Shown here piece after piece: positions 18,704 to 27,898 of a stretch of DNA of 43,541 bases. The position numbers were made by a program, and so were the translations under genes. The notes below the pieces were generated by a model that had not been told where the DNA came from, ran no database searches, and saw only the letters and a program-made list of their open reading frames with translations. This stretch comes from an uncultured Bacteroides sp. (lineage in GTDB: Bacteria > Bacteroidota > Bacteroidia > Bacteroidales > Bacteroidaceae), in contig CALUFR010000044.1 in assembly GCA_944319875.1 (NCBI GenBank), forward strand, positions 1 to 43,541, in the 5' to 3' direction. How positions within the stretch are numbered: the first letter of the stretch is position 1; each line of letters begins with the position of its first letter.

Positions 18704-20194
18704 ATGAACGGACAACAGACGATACGCCTGACAGCAGGTGTGACTCGCAATCCGCTGGTGAGGCTGGTGGCTCCTGCCTCGGTGGCTTTCGGGGCAGACG
18801 AGCACATTGCCATCGTTGGTCCTAACGGGGCGGGCAAGAGCCTGCTCGTGGGGATGCTGACGGGGGAATATCCCTTGCGTGAGGGGCGGTTGGAGTATGA
18901 CTTCCGTCCGTCGGCCTCGACTTCGGCTTATGGGAATATCCGCTATGTCGCTTTCCGCGATACGTATGGCGGAGCCGATGCGAACTATTATTACCAGCAG
19001 CGCTGGAATGCCCACGACCAGGATGAGGTGCCTACTGTACGCGATTTGCTGGGCAGAGTGGAGAACGAGGAACAGTGTCGCGCTCTCTTCTCCCTTTTTG
19101 GCTTGGAATCTCTACTTGATAAGAAGATCATCTTGCTTAGTAGTGGTGAACTGCGTAAGTTTCAGTTAGCCAAGGCATTGCTTGGAGCTCCCCGCGTGTT
19201 GGTTGTAGACAATCCTTTTATCGGGCTTGATGCAGAGGCGCGCCGCATGTTGTGCGACCTGATGGGGCGTGTGGCGGCCACGGGGTCCATCCAGCTGGTG
19301 GCGGTGCTTTCGAGTCTCGACGACGTGCCGCCTTTCGTCACCCACGTGGTGCCCGTGGACGCCCTGCGTGTTTTCCCTAAGATGGCGCGGGCAGACTATT
19401 TGGAGACCTTCCGTCGGCACGATGAAACTTGTCGCTCTGACGAGCTTCGACGACTTGAAGCCTTACGCGAGCGTGTGGCTGAGTTGTCCTGCACGCACGA
19501 GGCTTTTCCTTCGGACGAAGTGGTGAGCCTCCGGCACGTCAGTATCCGATATGGTGACCGTATCATTCTGCGCGACCTGGATTGGACGGTGACCCGCGGT
19601 GAGAAGTGGGCTCTGAGCGGTGAGAACGGAGCGGGTAAGTCCACCTTGCTGAGCCTGATATATGCCGACAATCCCCAGTCCTATGCCTGCGACATCAGTC
19701 TCTTCGGCCGTAAGCGGGGCTCGGGTGAAAGCATCTGGGAAATCAAGAAGCACATTGGCTACGTCAGTCCCGAGATGCATCGTGCCTACCTGAAGAACCT
19801 TCCGGCAGTGGACATCGTGGCCAGCGGTTTGCACGACAGTATCGGCCTCTACAAGCGTCCGCGTCCAGAGGAGGCAGAGGTGTGCGGATGTTGGATGGAC
19901 GTCTTCGGCATCGGTGCCCTGCGCGACAAGCCTTTCCTGCAACTGAGCAGTGGCGAGCAGCGCTTGGTCCTGCTGGCCCGCGCCTTCGTCAAGGACCCTG
20001 AGCTGCTGATACTGGACGAGCCCCTGCACGGACTCGACACGTACAACCGACGGCGGGTGAAGGCTGTCATCGAGGCTTTCTGCCGGCGTCCGGATAAGAC
20101 ACTCATCATGGTGACTCACTATGAGGACGAGCTGCCCGCCGTCATCAACCGTCGCCTTCGCCTGAAGCGCGCGGGGACGCCTGAGGAAAAGTAA
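18704..20194 (+). CDS. ModF/PhrA-like double ABC ATPase
   Basis: 496 residues with two ATP-binding cassettes and no membrane segments. Cassette 1: Walker A GPNGAGKS (39-46), signature LSSGE (145-149), Walker B VLVVDNP with Asn170 instead of the catalytic Glu. Cassette 2: Walker A GENGAGKS (306-313), signature LSSGEQRL and Walker B LLILDEP (normal). Size and layout match E. coli ModF (PhrA), whose role is unclear. No molybdate uptake genes are nearby, so a molybdate role is not supported by context. The asymmetric Walker B suggests one site hydrolyses ATP and the other mainly binds it. Confidence 0.85.
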   Translation: MNGQQTIRLTAGVTRNPLVRLVAPASVAFGADEHIAIVGPNGAGKSLLVGMLTGEYPLREGRLEYDFRPSASTSAYGNIRYVAFRDTYGGADANYYYQQRWNAHDQDEVPTVRDLLGRVENEEQCRALFSLFGLESLLDKKIILLSSGELRKFQLAKALLGAPRVLVVDNPFIGLDAEARRMLCDLMGRVAATGSIQLVAVLSSLDDVPPFVTHVVPVDALRVFPKMARADYLETFRRHDETCRSDELRRLEALRERVAELSCTHEAFPSDEVVSLRHVSIRYGDRIILRDLDWTVTRGEKWALSGENGAGKSTLLSLIYADNPQSYACDISLFGRKRGSGESIWEIKKHIGYVSPEMHRAYLKNLPAVDIVASGLHDSIGLYKRPRPEEAEVCGCWMDVFGIGALRDKPFLQLSSGEQRLVLLARAFVKDPELLILDEPLHGLDTYNRRRVKAVIEAFCRRPDKTLIMVTHYEDELPAVINRRLRLKRAGTPEEK

Positions 20195-20219
20195 TAGACT
20201 GAAAATTAATTAAAAAACT

Positions 20220-20879
20220 ATGTGGACAGACTTGTTATCACAATTGATTGAGGCGGACAACGCCTGCCTCTTGGCCATCAACGGATGGCACGCCCCTTGG
20301 GCGGATACGTTTATGTATGCCTTCAGCGGCAAGCTGATCTGGATTCCTTTTTATGCTTCACTGCTCTACGTCATCGGGCGCAACCTGCGCTGGCAGGTGG
20401 CCGTGGGATGTGCCGTAGCCATCGCGCTCACCATTGTCTTGGCCGACCAGGTGGGGGCATCGGTGATTCGCCCTGAAGTGGCCCGTCTGCGTCCCTCGAA
20501 TCTGGACAATCCCCTCTCGGAGCTGGTGCATCTGGTCAACGGATATCGCGGAGGACGCTATGGCTTCCCGTCGTGCCATGCGGCGAACACGTTCGGTCTG
20601 GCCTTCTTCATCTTCTACCTCTTTCGCCAACGGTTGCTCTCGGCATTCGTCTTCGGATGGGCGTTGGTGACGTGCTATTCGCGCGCCTATCTGGGTGTCC
20701 ACTATCCGGGCGATTTGCTGGCGGGTGCCTTGTTGGGGTTCGTGGGAGCCAGCCTCTGCTACTGGCTTTTCTACAAACTCTGTAAATACAAGCGTCCCGA
20801 GCGTCCGAGGCATCTGTGGGTGCCCGTGGCCGTGGGAGGCGCCACGGTGGTGGGGATGCTGGTGGTCGCCTTCGTCTGA
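20220..20879 (+). CDS. PAP2-family membrane phosphatase
   Basis: 219 residues with about six membrane segments. The PAP2 motifs are present in slightly variant form: a basic RP segment (RPEVARLRPSN), the central motif as YGFPSCHAAN (PSCH instead of PSGH), and SRAYLGVHYPGD with the Arg, His and Asp of motif 3. It probably removes phosphate from a lipid such as undecaprenyl pyrophosphate, phosphatidylglycerol phosphate or lipid A. It starts 25 bp after the ModF-like gene. Confidence 0.9.
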   Translation: MWTDLLSQLIEADNACLLAINGWHAPWADTFMYAFSGKLIWIPFYASLLYVIGRNLRWQVAVGCAVAIALTIVLADQVGASVIRPEVARLRPSNLDNPLSELVHLVNGYRGGRYGFPSCHAANTFGLAFFIFYLFRQRLLSAFVFGWALVTCYSRAYLGVHYPGDLLAGALLGFVGASLCYWLFYKLCKYKRPERPRHLWVPVAVGGATVVGMLVVAFV

Positions 20880-20901
20880 GGGGCGTGTGGCCGGAAAATA
20901 C

Positions 20902-20936
20902 GAGAGGATGCGCCGCATCGCGCGGAACATCCTCTC
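20902..20936. terminator. Hairpin between convergent PAP2 and GH35 genes
   Basis: GAGAGGATG (20902-20910) pairs with CATCCTCTC (20928-20936). There is no strong T run on either strand, so termination is plausible but weakly supported. Confidence 0.4.
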
Positions 20937-20979
20937 ACAAAACCTTAAATTGCCTATTACTGTATATTTTTTAGGAAAA

Positions 20980-23319
20980 TCAATATTTGAAGTCCGTTTT
21001 TCTGACGTAGGCGGCATAGTCCTTGATGAGGCCCGGTGCGCCTTTCTCCGCGCGGGGCAACATGCGGAAGCCGCTCACCTTGTATTCCTTGCCCAGGTCG
21101 ATGACCACCTGATGGGGGAAAGCGGTGTTGTCCACCGTCTGCCAGAAGGTGCTCTCCTGCAGGTCGAATATCTTGTCGGCCGTGCGGTTGCCGCTGCGTG
21201 TCTCCTCGCTATCGGCGTAGACTATCTTCCAGCTCTCGCGTGGCAGGGGTTTGCCGTCAGCGCCTAAGACGTCGAACTCGGCCACGGCGGCGATGTTCGT
21301 GCCGTCATAGTTGGAGAGGGCGTTTAGGCAGAAGTAGCGTCCGTTGGTGGGGGTGGCGAACTTCACTTCCTGCCATCCGTTACCCGTTCGGAAAGCGCCC
21401 TTGTGTACGGGCGTTTCGGTGCTGAGCTTCAGGGATTGTCCATCCTTGCGGTGCGTCTCGGGAGCCTTCTCGCGTAGCATGTCCAGGATGGGCTTCTCGA
21501 GGCCTTCGATTCGTGTCTCGGCGGGTCCTTTCAGGTCGAGGACGATGATTTCGTTCTCGCCTTCCTTGAGCCAGCATCCGGGCATGAATAAAGTTTGCTG
21601 GGGGCCGATTTCCCAGAAGCGGCCCATGGCGTGTCCGTTGACCCACACCATGCCTTTACCCCACGTTTGCATATCGAGGAAAGTGTCGCCAGTCTTGTCC
21701 AGGTGGAAAGTGGCTCGATAGTAGGCGGGGCCTTCGACGGTCTGTCCTTTCCGGTAGTTCTTGTCGCAGACAAATTCATAGAAGGGAGGCAGGTTGTAGA
21801 CGGACCAGTCTTTCAGTTCCGTAGCTCGTCCGTCGGTGATGACTTCCACCTTCTTGGTGATGCCTTTGCGGTCGTGGATGGATTTGTCGAAGTTGACGCG
21901 TCCCATGGCTTCTACGAGGATGTCCAGGCGGGTGCCCTTCTTCAGGGGTGATTCTAAGGGCAGAGTGAACTCGCCATGCCGGCGGTCGAGGCGCCCCAGC
22001 AGGCGTCCGTCGGCAAAGACTTGCGCCCAGTCGTGCATCTCGTCCAGATGGAGCGTGCCCGTAATGTCTTCCTTCAGGATTGTGCGGTAGAGAATGTTTC
22101 CCCATCCTTGGTCGAACTGCTCCATCGGCTTGACACTCTCCGTCTGTTTGGGTTCGGGCAGGTTGTCGAAGAGGGGAGCTACTTCCCATTCGGTGATAGC
22201 CGGCACGCGGATGACGGGGAAAGCTTCGGGCGGTTCGGGAAGGCTCTGCCCGGCGGGGAGGTATTGTTGGAGCAGGTCGCGCAACTGGTAGTATTTCGGT
22301 GTGAGCCATCCGGCTTCACTGATGGGCGCGTCGTAGTCGTAGGAGCTGCACATAGCCGAGTAGGCGGGATTGTTGGCACCGCCCCACCAGCCGAAGGTCG
22401 TGCCTCCGTGGGTCATGTAGAGGCTGAAGGAAATGTGTCGGTCGAGCATGTCCTTGATGCCGCTCACCATGGTAGCCGCGTCGCGCGTTTCATGTTTGCG
22501 TCCCCAGTGATCGAACCAGCCACTCCAGAACTCGCTGCACATCAGAGGTGTTTCGGGGCGGAGTTCTCTCAGCTTTTTGAATTGCTCTTCAATGTTGGCA
22601 CCGGTGCCGAAGTTCACTGTCCAGATCAGGTCGTCCAGGGCGTTATTGGTGAAGTTCGAGCTCCAGTCGCATTGGAAGAGTGGCACGTCCGTGAATCCGG
22701 CTTCGCGCACCAGGTCACGGATGGCCGACACGTAGGGCTTGTCGATGCCGTAGGAGCCATATTCATTTTCCACTTGCACCATGATGATGTTTCCGCCGCG
22801 GGTAATCTGCAGGTCGGCCAGTTGCTTGCCCACTTCCTTCATGAAGATGCCTACGCGCTCCATGTAGTAGGGGTCGAGCGAGCGGAGTTGTATGTCTTGT
22901 TTTTTCAGTAGCCACCAGGGCAGGCCGCCCATTTCCCATTCGGCGCATACATAGGGGCCGGGGCGGACAATGATGTACATGCCGTGCTTCTGGGCCAAGC
23001 GGCAGAACTTAGCGATGTCCTTGTTGCCGGTGAAGTCGAACTTGCCTTCTTCCTGCTCGTGCAGGTTCCAGAACACATAGAGGCAGATAGTGTTCATGCC
23101 CAGTGCCTTGCACGACTCGATGCGCTGCTCCCAGTAGGGCTCGGGGATACGCGGATAGTGGATTTCGGCGGCTTTCACCACCATGGAGTCTCCGTTGAGG
23201 AGGAATGTGCCTTTTCCAGCCTCGAAAGTGCCCGTCGTCTTCTGTGCGCACGACGACAATCCGCCTGCCAGGCCTGCGGCCAAGAGGAGGGAGAGGGCGA
23301 TACTTGCTACTCTTTTCAT
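20980..23319 (-). CDS. GH35 beta-galactosidase, lipoprotein with C-terminal F5/8-type domain
   Basis: 779 residues. Lipoprotein signal ending LSSC (Cys24). The GH35 barrel covers about residues 35-350, with the acid/base Glu186 in VENEYGSYG and the nucleophile Glu263 in CSEFWSGWFDHWG. Further beta-sandwich domains follow, including a GMVWVNGHAMGRFW segment typical of GH35 and GH42 accessory domains. The last 130 residues look like an F5/8 type C (discoidin) carbohydrate-binding domain. It removes terminal beta-linked galactose from glycans. It is followed in transcription order after the GH43 and BNR-4 genes on the same strand, 41 bp after the GH43 stop. Confidence 0.93.
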   Translation of the reverse strand: MKRVASIALSLLLAAGLAGGLSSCAQKTTGTFEAGKGTFLLNGDSMVVKAAEIHYPRIPEPYWEQRIESCKALGMNTICLYVFWNLHEQEEGKFDFTGNKDIAKFCRLAQKHGMYIIVRPGPYVCAEWEMGGLPWWLLKKQDIQLRSLDPYYMERVGIFMKEVGKQLADLQITRGGNIIMVQVENEYGSYGIDKPYVSAIRDLVREAGFTDVPLFQCDWSSNFTNNALDDLIWTVNFGTGANIEEQFKKLRELRPETPLMCSEFWSGWFDHWGRKHETRDAATMVSGIKDMLDRHISFSLYMTHGGTTFGWWGGANNPAYSAMCSSYDYDAPISEAGWLTPKYYQLRDLLQQYLPAGQSLPEPPEAFPVIRVPAITEWEVAPLFDNLPEPKQTESVKPMEQFDQGWGNILYRTILKEDITGTLHLDEMHDWAQVFADGRLLGRLDRRHGEFTLPLESPLKKGTRLDILVEAMGRVNFDKSIHDRKGITKKVEVITDGRATELKDWSVYNLPPFYEFVCDKNYRKGQTVEGPAYYRATFHLDKTGDTFLDMQTWGKGMVWVNGHAMGRFWEIGPQQTLFMPGCWLKEGENEIIVLDLKGPAETRIEGLEKPILDMLREKAPETHRKDGQSLKLSTETPVHKGAFRTGNGWQEVKFATPTNGRYFCLNALSNYDGTNIAAVAEFDVLGADGKPLPRESWKIVYADSEETRSGNRTADKIFDLQESTFWQTVDNTAFPHQVVIDLGKEYKVSGFRMLPRAEKGAPGLIKDYAAYVRKTDFKY

Positions 23320-23360
23320 GATCGATTTACGCTATATTTAGGATGTTAAATAGTTTCTGC

Positions 23361-25280
23361 TTATTGGGTCAGCCCGACACGCTTGATGGTGCCGTTGGTG
23401 TTGAACTCCAGGTGGTCGATGCAGACTTCTCTGTGCGTACCGGGCGAGAGGTTCGGGTCGAGGTAGTGCTTGTTGATGCGATGGTAGACGATGTACCATT
23501 CGTCTGTTCCGGGTTTGCGGATGACCGAGTTGTGGGCAGGACCGTAGATTTCTTTCGCGGGGTCTTGAAGGGTGACAATGGGATCAGCGGCCACTTGGAT
23601 GGGACCCAGTGGCGATGAGGACGTGCCGTAGGCCACGTGATAGTTGGGTGAACCGGTGTCGTCCACGGACCACAGGAAGTAGTACAGGCCGTTTCTATAG
23701 AAGACGTAGGGAGCTTCGCGGTAGGCATAGTCTTTCAGGGTACCTCCTTCGGGCGTCAGCACCTTCAGTGTCTTTTTCTTGATGGAGAGCATGTCTTTGT
23801 TCAGCTCGGCTCCGGCCATGTATCCGTTGCCCCAGTAGAGGTAGGATTTGCCCGAAACAGGGTCGGTGAAAACGTCTACGTCGATTTGCTGGCCGCTTCC
23901 CGTGGGCGAGTCGGTAATCATCGGGAGAGCCGGGGCGGTGAAGGGTCCGGTGGGCGAGTCGCTCGTGGCGACGCCTATCTGCTTGCCGCCTCCACTTTTG
24001 GGGTTACCGCTGAAATACAGGTAGTAGCGATAGCCCTCCTTGGTTTTTTTCTCTTCGATGGCGGGTGCCCACGCGTTGCCGTCGGCCCAGGGCACTTGGT
24101 CAGACTTCAGGTCGAGCACGACGCCTTCGTAGGTCCATTCCTTCAGATCGGCAGAGGAATAGGCGGTGTAGTACCATCCGCCCCATCCGGGTTGTCCGTC
24201 GGTGGTGGAGTAGATATAATATTTCCCCGTCTGGTTGGAGTAAAGGATTTCGGGGTCGGCGTGAAAGCCGGGTAAGACAGGGTTGGCGGGCAGGACACCC
24301 AGTTCCTCCGGCTTGCCCCACCGGTCCGTGATATGCTTCAGCTCACTCCGGGTGATGGGGATGATGGTGCCGTGGCGCGGGTGGAAGTTCATCTTTACGT
24401 CGTGGTCAATGACCTTGAAGTGCTCCAGGTCGGTGGTTTCCGTAAACTGGTAAGCGCCTTTCATATAGACGTCATACATCAGGATGTATTTGTCCTGTCC
24501 GATCAGCTTGAAGGTACCGGCGCCTTCCACCGCTTCCGGGGTTTGTTGCTTGTATTCCGGATTTTCCTTCCATTGGCCGGAAGTGAGCGAGCGAGTGGTC
24601 GCCACGCGGATGCCGTTCCCGTGGCCTTCTGTCTTGTAGAACAGGTGGTAGACACCATCCTTGTAGACGATGTCGCCGTCAATGCATGATTTCTTGTCGG
24701 CAGGCACGAAGAGGGGCTTTGGCTCGCCCACGAGGTCGGTGAAGTCTCGGTTGGCGTATGCGTAGTAGATGACGTCCGGCCCGTCACCGTACTTCATGGA
24801 CCAGTAGATCATGTATTTCCCGGCTTCAGGGTCAAAGATGGTTTGGGGAGCCCACACGCGTTTCAGTTTTTCCTGTCCCGCATAGCGCTTCTGCATGTTG
24901 ACGACCGCGTGCGACCAGTGCACCAGGTCGGTCGATTTCAGCAATACCATGGCGCGGTTGGAGTCCCATCCGTTGTCCGACACCATGTCTGTCACCACCA
25001 TATAAAATGTTTTTCCGTCTTCACAACGCAGGATGTGCGGGTCGCGTACACCGCCGGTCGAGCTGATGACTTTGGAGTCAATGACCGGCTTGTTGTCGTT
25101 CAAAGCCCAGTAGGTATATCCGTCCATGCTGACGGCATAGCACACAGCTTCCTGGCTGATGTGGTTGCCGGTGAAGTAGACAAATAGGTAGGCCGCCATG
25201 TCTTTTTCTTCCGGTTTTTCGGCAAAAGCCGGAGCCAGAGTCGCCAATAATAAGACGAGAGCAAGAAATCTGTTTTTCAT
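23361..25280 (-). CDS. Secreted tandem GH43 glycosidase
   Basis: 639 residues with a signal peptide (MKNRFLALVLLLATLAPAFA). Two five-bladed-propeller GH43-like halves are visible. Half 1 (about 25-320) has Asp80 (VRDPH), Asp201/203 (CIDGDIVY) and Glu252 (VEGAGTFKL). Half 2 (about 335-639) has Asp342 (FHADPEIL), Asp467/469 (IDVDVF) and Glu522 (REAPYVFY). So each half seems to hold a full Asp-Asp-Glu set. Family GH43 acts mostly on alpha-L-arabinofuranose, beta-xylose or galactan; subfamily cannot be told. It has a -7 box 28 bp upstream, so it may start a GH43-GH35 transcript. Confidence 0.88.
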   Translation of the reverse strand: MKNRFLALVLLLATLAPAFAEKPEEKDMAAYLFVYFTGNHISQEAVCYAVSMDGYTYWALNDNKPVIDSKVISSTGGVRDPHILRCEDGKTFYMVVTDMVSDNGWDSNRAMVLLKSTDLVHWSHAVVNMQKRYAGQEKLKRVWAPQTIFDPEAGKYMIYWSMKYGDGPDVIYYAYANRDFTDLVGEPKPLFVPADKKSCIDGDIVYKDGVYHLFYKTEGHGNGIRVATTRSLTSGQWKENPEYKQQTPEAVEGAGTFKLIGQDKYILMYDVYMKGAYQFTETTDLEHFKVIDHDVKMNFHPRHGTIIPITRSELKHITDRWGKPEELGVLPANPVLPGFHADPEILYSNQTGKYYIYSTTDGQPGWGGWYYTAYSSADLKEWTYEGVVLDLKSDQVPWADGNAWAPAIEEKKTKEGYRYYLYFSGNPKSGGGKQIGVATSDSPTGPFTAPALPMITDSPTGSGQQIDVDVFTDPVSGKSYLYWGNGYMAGAELNKDMLSIKKKTLKVLTPEGGTLKDYAYREAPYVFYRNGLYYFLWSVDDTGSPNYHVAYGTSSSPLGPIQVAADPIVTLQDPAKEIYGPAHNSVIRKPGTDEWYIVYHRINKHYLDPNLSPGTHREVCIDHLEFNTNGTIKRVGLTQ

Positions 25281-25308
25281 GTTTGATGTCGTTGTTTTTT
25301 GTTTTGTG

Positions 25309-25316
25309 CAAATTTA
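25309..25316 (-). promoter_or_regulatory. -7 box TAAATTTG for GH43-GH35
   Basis: TAnnTTTG match on the minus strand, 28 bp before the GH43 start. Confidence 0.55.
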
Positions 25317-25422
25317 CGAATAAACAATGATTGCGTGGTCGGTAAATCATTCAAAAAGGGGTAGATAATCTTGCAATGAACGATGTTTCGCCACTTTATT
25401 CATGCGTTTTGGGCGTGTAGGG

Positions 25423-26709
25423 TTAGGGTTGGGTCTCGATTTCGAGCACGTACACGGGAGTCGGCCTGGAAGTGATTTGTCTCTCGCCGTCGCCCTGGCG
25501 GGTTTCTTGTACGAAGACGTGAAGTTTCCTGTCCTGTTTCCACAACTCCGTATCAAAACTTGGTTCCCAGGCGTCAACGGAGAAGTCGGTCAGGTCGCTC
25601 ACTTGCCATGCTCCGTTTCTGATGTCGGGCGTATAGGCCATGGATACCTTGCTGCCCCGTTCCGCATCGCGGAAAAGGAAGAAAGCCTTCCCGTTGTCTA
25701 CGGCTATGCGGGGACGGGAAATCGGAATCATTTTGGTGCCTCCTCCTTTGAGAGAGAAGGCTTGCGTGCGGTTCATGATGGGGCGGTTGTGCCAAGCCGA
25801 TCCATCGTGCCACACCAGCCGATACTGGGGAACGGCACTGTCGGCGTCTCGCCAATACGTGACGATGTAGGGATGGCCTTCAGCATCTGTGCTCATGCTG
25901 GTTTGGTTGATGAGCTCGCTGTTTTGAGGAATGCGGCAGGCGTATTCCGCGTTGGCTTCGCGTATGGGCAGGTCGTATGCCTTGCCGTCCGATTTAAACC
26001 AAGTCCTTCCGCCGTCGGGCGAGCAGGCATAGCACAGGTCGTGGTTGGTCTCCACCATCGCCGTCTCGCGCCACACCCACGACACGTGTATCACGTCTTT
26101 AGGGTCAACGTACAGTTGCCAGTAGGCGTTGCGACGGCCCTCACCGTCGATGAGGATATCTTGCACGCGCTCCCACCGGCGTTGTTTCAGATAGTAGCGG
26201 TTGAGGATGAGGTTCCCCCTGCCGGACATGCCTGAGCGGTAGGCAAAGAGCAGGTCGCCGTCGGAGAGGCGATAGAATTCCGGATAGGTGACGTCGGCCT
26301 CGTCTTTGCCGGTCATCGGTTCTTTTTCACCCAGGGTGAGCGAGCCGGGCGCCGTGCTCCGGCAATAGTTCAAGGGGTGGTTGTGGTGGTCGAACGCCAC
26401 GTGCAGGTAGCCGTCTCCGTCTACCATGAGGCTGATGATGTTGTGTGCGTCGGCCACATTGCCTTTGTATTGTGTCCGTTGGAGCTCCCATTGCGTGGAG
26501 TCCAGCTTGCGTTTGCCAAGAACCATGTAACCCTCGGTGTCGTAATAAGCCGTGTATTGGTGTTGCCTGAAGGTGACGAACGAGCTGTTGCGAAAGACAG
26601 TCGTGTTGATGGATGTGGAGCTGTAGCCCTTTCCGATTTCAATCAGACGTTGGGCGAATGCGGGCAGGAGGCCTGCCAGAAAAGTCAGTAACAGAATAGT
26701 ACGTTTCAT
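25423..26709 (-). CDS. Secreted BNR-4 propeller protein, possible rhamnosidase or lyase
   Basis: 428 residues with a signal peptide (MKRTILLLTFLAGLLPAFAQ). Repeated blade motifs such as YYDTEGYMVLGKRKL, MVDGDGYLHVAFDHH, CYACSPDGGRTWFKSDG and STDAEGHPYIVTYWRD fit a seven-bladed BNR-4 propeller. Known members of this fold include GH145 alpha-L-rhamnosidases and PL24/PL25 lyases. His50 (RQHQYTAYYD) and Gln269 (INQTSMSTD) are candidates for the His and Gln reported as important in GH145, but I could not align them. Co-directional with the GH43 and GH35 genes, so it is probably part of the same glycan-degrading set. The 85 bp before the next gene hold no clear motif. Confidence 0.82.
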   Translation of the reverse strand: MKRTILLLTFLAGLLPAFAQRLIEIGKGYSSTSINTTVFRNSSFVTFRQHQYTAYYDTEGYMVLGKRKLDSTQWELQRTQYKGNVADAHNIISLMVDGDGYLHVAFDHHNHPLNYCRSTAPGSLTLGEKEPMTGKDEADVTYPEFYRLSDGDLLFAYRSGMSGRGNLILNRYYLKQRRWERVQDILIDGEGRRNAYWQLYVDPKDVIHVSWVWRETAMVETNHDLCYACSPDGGRTWFKSDGKAYDLPIREANAEYACRIPQNSELINQTSMSTDAEGHPYIVTYWRDADSAVPQYRLVWHDGSAWHNRPIMNRTQAFSLKGGGTKMIPISRPRIAVDNGKAFFLFRDAERGSKVSMAYTPDIRNGAWQVSDLTDFSVDAWEPSFDTELWKQDRKLHVFVQETRQGDGERQITSRPTPVYVLEIETQP

Positions 26710-26794
26710 GATGTTTGTAGAAATTGTTCATGCAATATTCGCAATTTTATTCGACACCTGCAACTTGCGGTGGGCTAAAATTGACGATTGGGGT

Positions 26795-27883
26795 TTAATA
26801 AATCAGCCGGAATTCCGCCCATACGGGCAGATGGTCGCTGATGCCTCCCTTATATCGGGGACCGATGTACGTGCGGAAAGGCTGAACACCTCCGAATTTT
26901 TTATCGGGAATCAGAAGGAAAGGCAGGCGGGCCACTCCGGCATGTACTTCGTCGGTGGTGAGCGGGGCGTCAGCCTTCAGCAGATTGCCCGACACGATGA
27001 GATGGTCGAGCAGGCGCCATTCGCCTTGATATTTATAGCTTCCGTAGTTTCTCTCCTCTTTTGATTTTCGGGCCAGCAGGTGGTAGAGCCTGTCGTCGAG
27101 GGGAGGGGTGGCCGGAGCGGGAGCTTCGGCTTGCAGGATCTGTCTGACGGAGCGGTTGGTGGGATAGTCATTGAAGTCACCCATGATCAACACTTGCGGA
27201 TATCGGCGCAGGCCGATGAGGCTGTCCGCCACTTGTTTCAGTCGGCGGGCCGCTTCCAGGCGGTAAGGTTCGCTCTTCCTGGCGCCGCCCGAGCGGGAGG
27301 GAAAATGGGCTATCAGCACGTCCAGGGTGTCTCCGTTCAGCAACAGGCCGCTTGCGTGCAGGATGTCACGCGTGGGGCGGTCGGACGGACGGGGAGGAGT
27401 GACGCTCAGGCTCCTGCTGGAAAGAAGTTTGAACAATCCCCGTTGATAGAGCAGAGCCACGTCGATGCCTCGCTTGTCTTGAGAGTGGGTCATGACATAG
27501 CGGTAGCCTGCCTCGCTCAGGACAGAATAGCGCGTCAAGTCGAGCAGGGCGCTGTCATTCTCCACTTCGCATAAAGCCACCAGGGCCGGCGGTGTCCATC
27601 CTCCTGTGGCGATGAGGGTGCGGCCGATGTCGTCCAGCTTCTTCTTGTATTTTGAATAATTCCAGTGTCGGACAGATTCAGGCTGGAATTCGTAGTCGTC
27701 TTTCAGCGAGTCGTGCCGTGTGTCGAACAGGTTCTCCACGTTATAGCTCACGACGCGGAAGGTCAGTGTGTCTTTATCCTGCGCCTTGCCCGGAAGATTG
27801 GTGCAAAAAGCAAAGACACAGAAAGCATACAAGGCAAGGCGGGCCTTCATACTCTTCCTGTGTCTTTGTGGAAAGCGGATCAT
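26795..27883 (-). CDS. Secreted endonuclease/exonuclease/phosphatase-fold enzyme
   Basis: EEP-superfamily hydrolase. The frame gives 362 residues from ATG 27883; the start at MKARLALYAFCVFAF (27850) gives a cleaner signal peptide and may be the true one. EEP motifs: SYNVENLFD, VALCEVEND, MGDFNDYPTNRSV, WRLLDHLIVSGN and the C-terminal ISDHLPV His. Acts in the periplasm or outside on nucleic acid or phosphoester substrates; the exact substrate is unknown. It follows pepD by 15 bp on the same strand. Confidence 0.88.
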   Translation of the reverse strand: MIRFPQRHRKSMKARLALYAFCVFAFCTNLPGKAQDKDTLTFRVVSYNVENLFDTRHDSLKDDYEFQPESVRHWNYSKYKKKLDDIGRTLIATGGWTPPALVALCEVENDSALLDLTRYSVLSEAGYRYVMTHSQDKRGIDVALLYQRGLFKLLSSRSLSVTPPRPSDRPTRDILHASGLLLNGDTLDVLIAHFPSRSGGARKSEPYRLEAARRLKQVADSLIGLRRYPQVLIMGDFNDYPTNRSVRQILQAEAPAPATPPLDDRLYHLLARKSKEERNYGSYKYQGEWRLLDHLIVSGNLLKADAPLTTDEVHAGVARLPFLLIPDKKFGGVQPFRTYIGPRYKGGISDHLPVWAEFRLIY

Positions 27884-27898
27884 CTGTCTATGCCGTGA

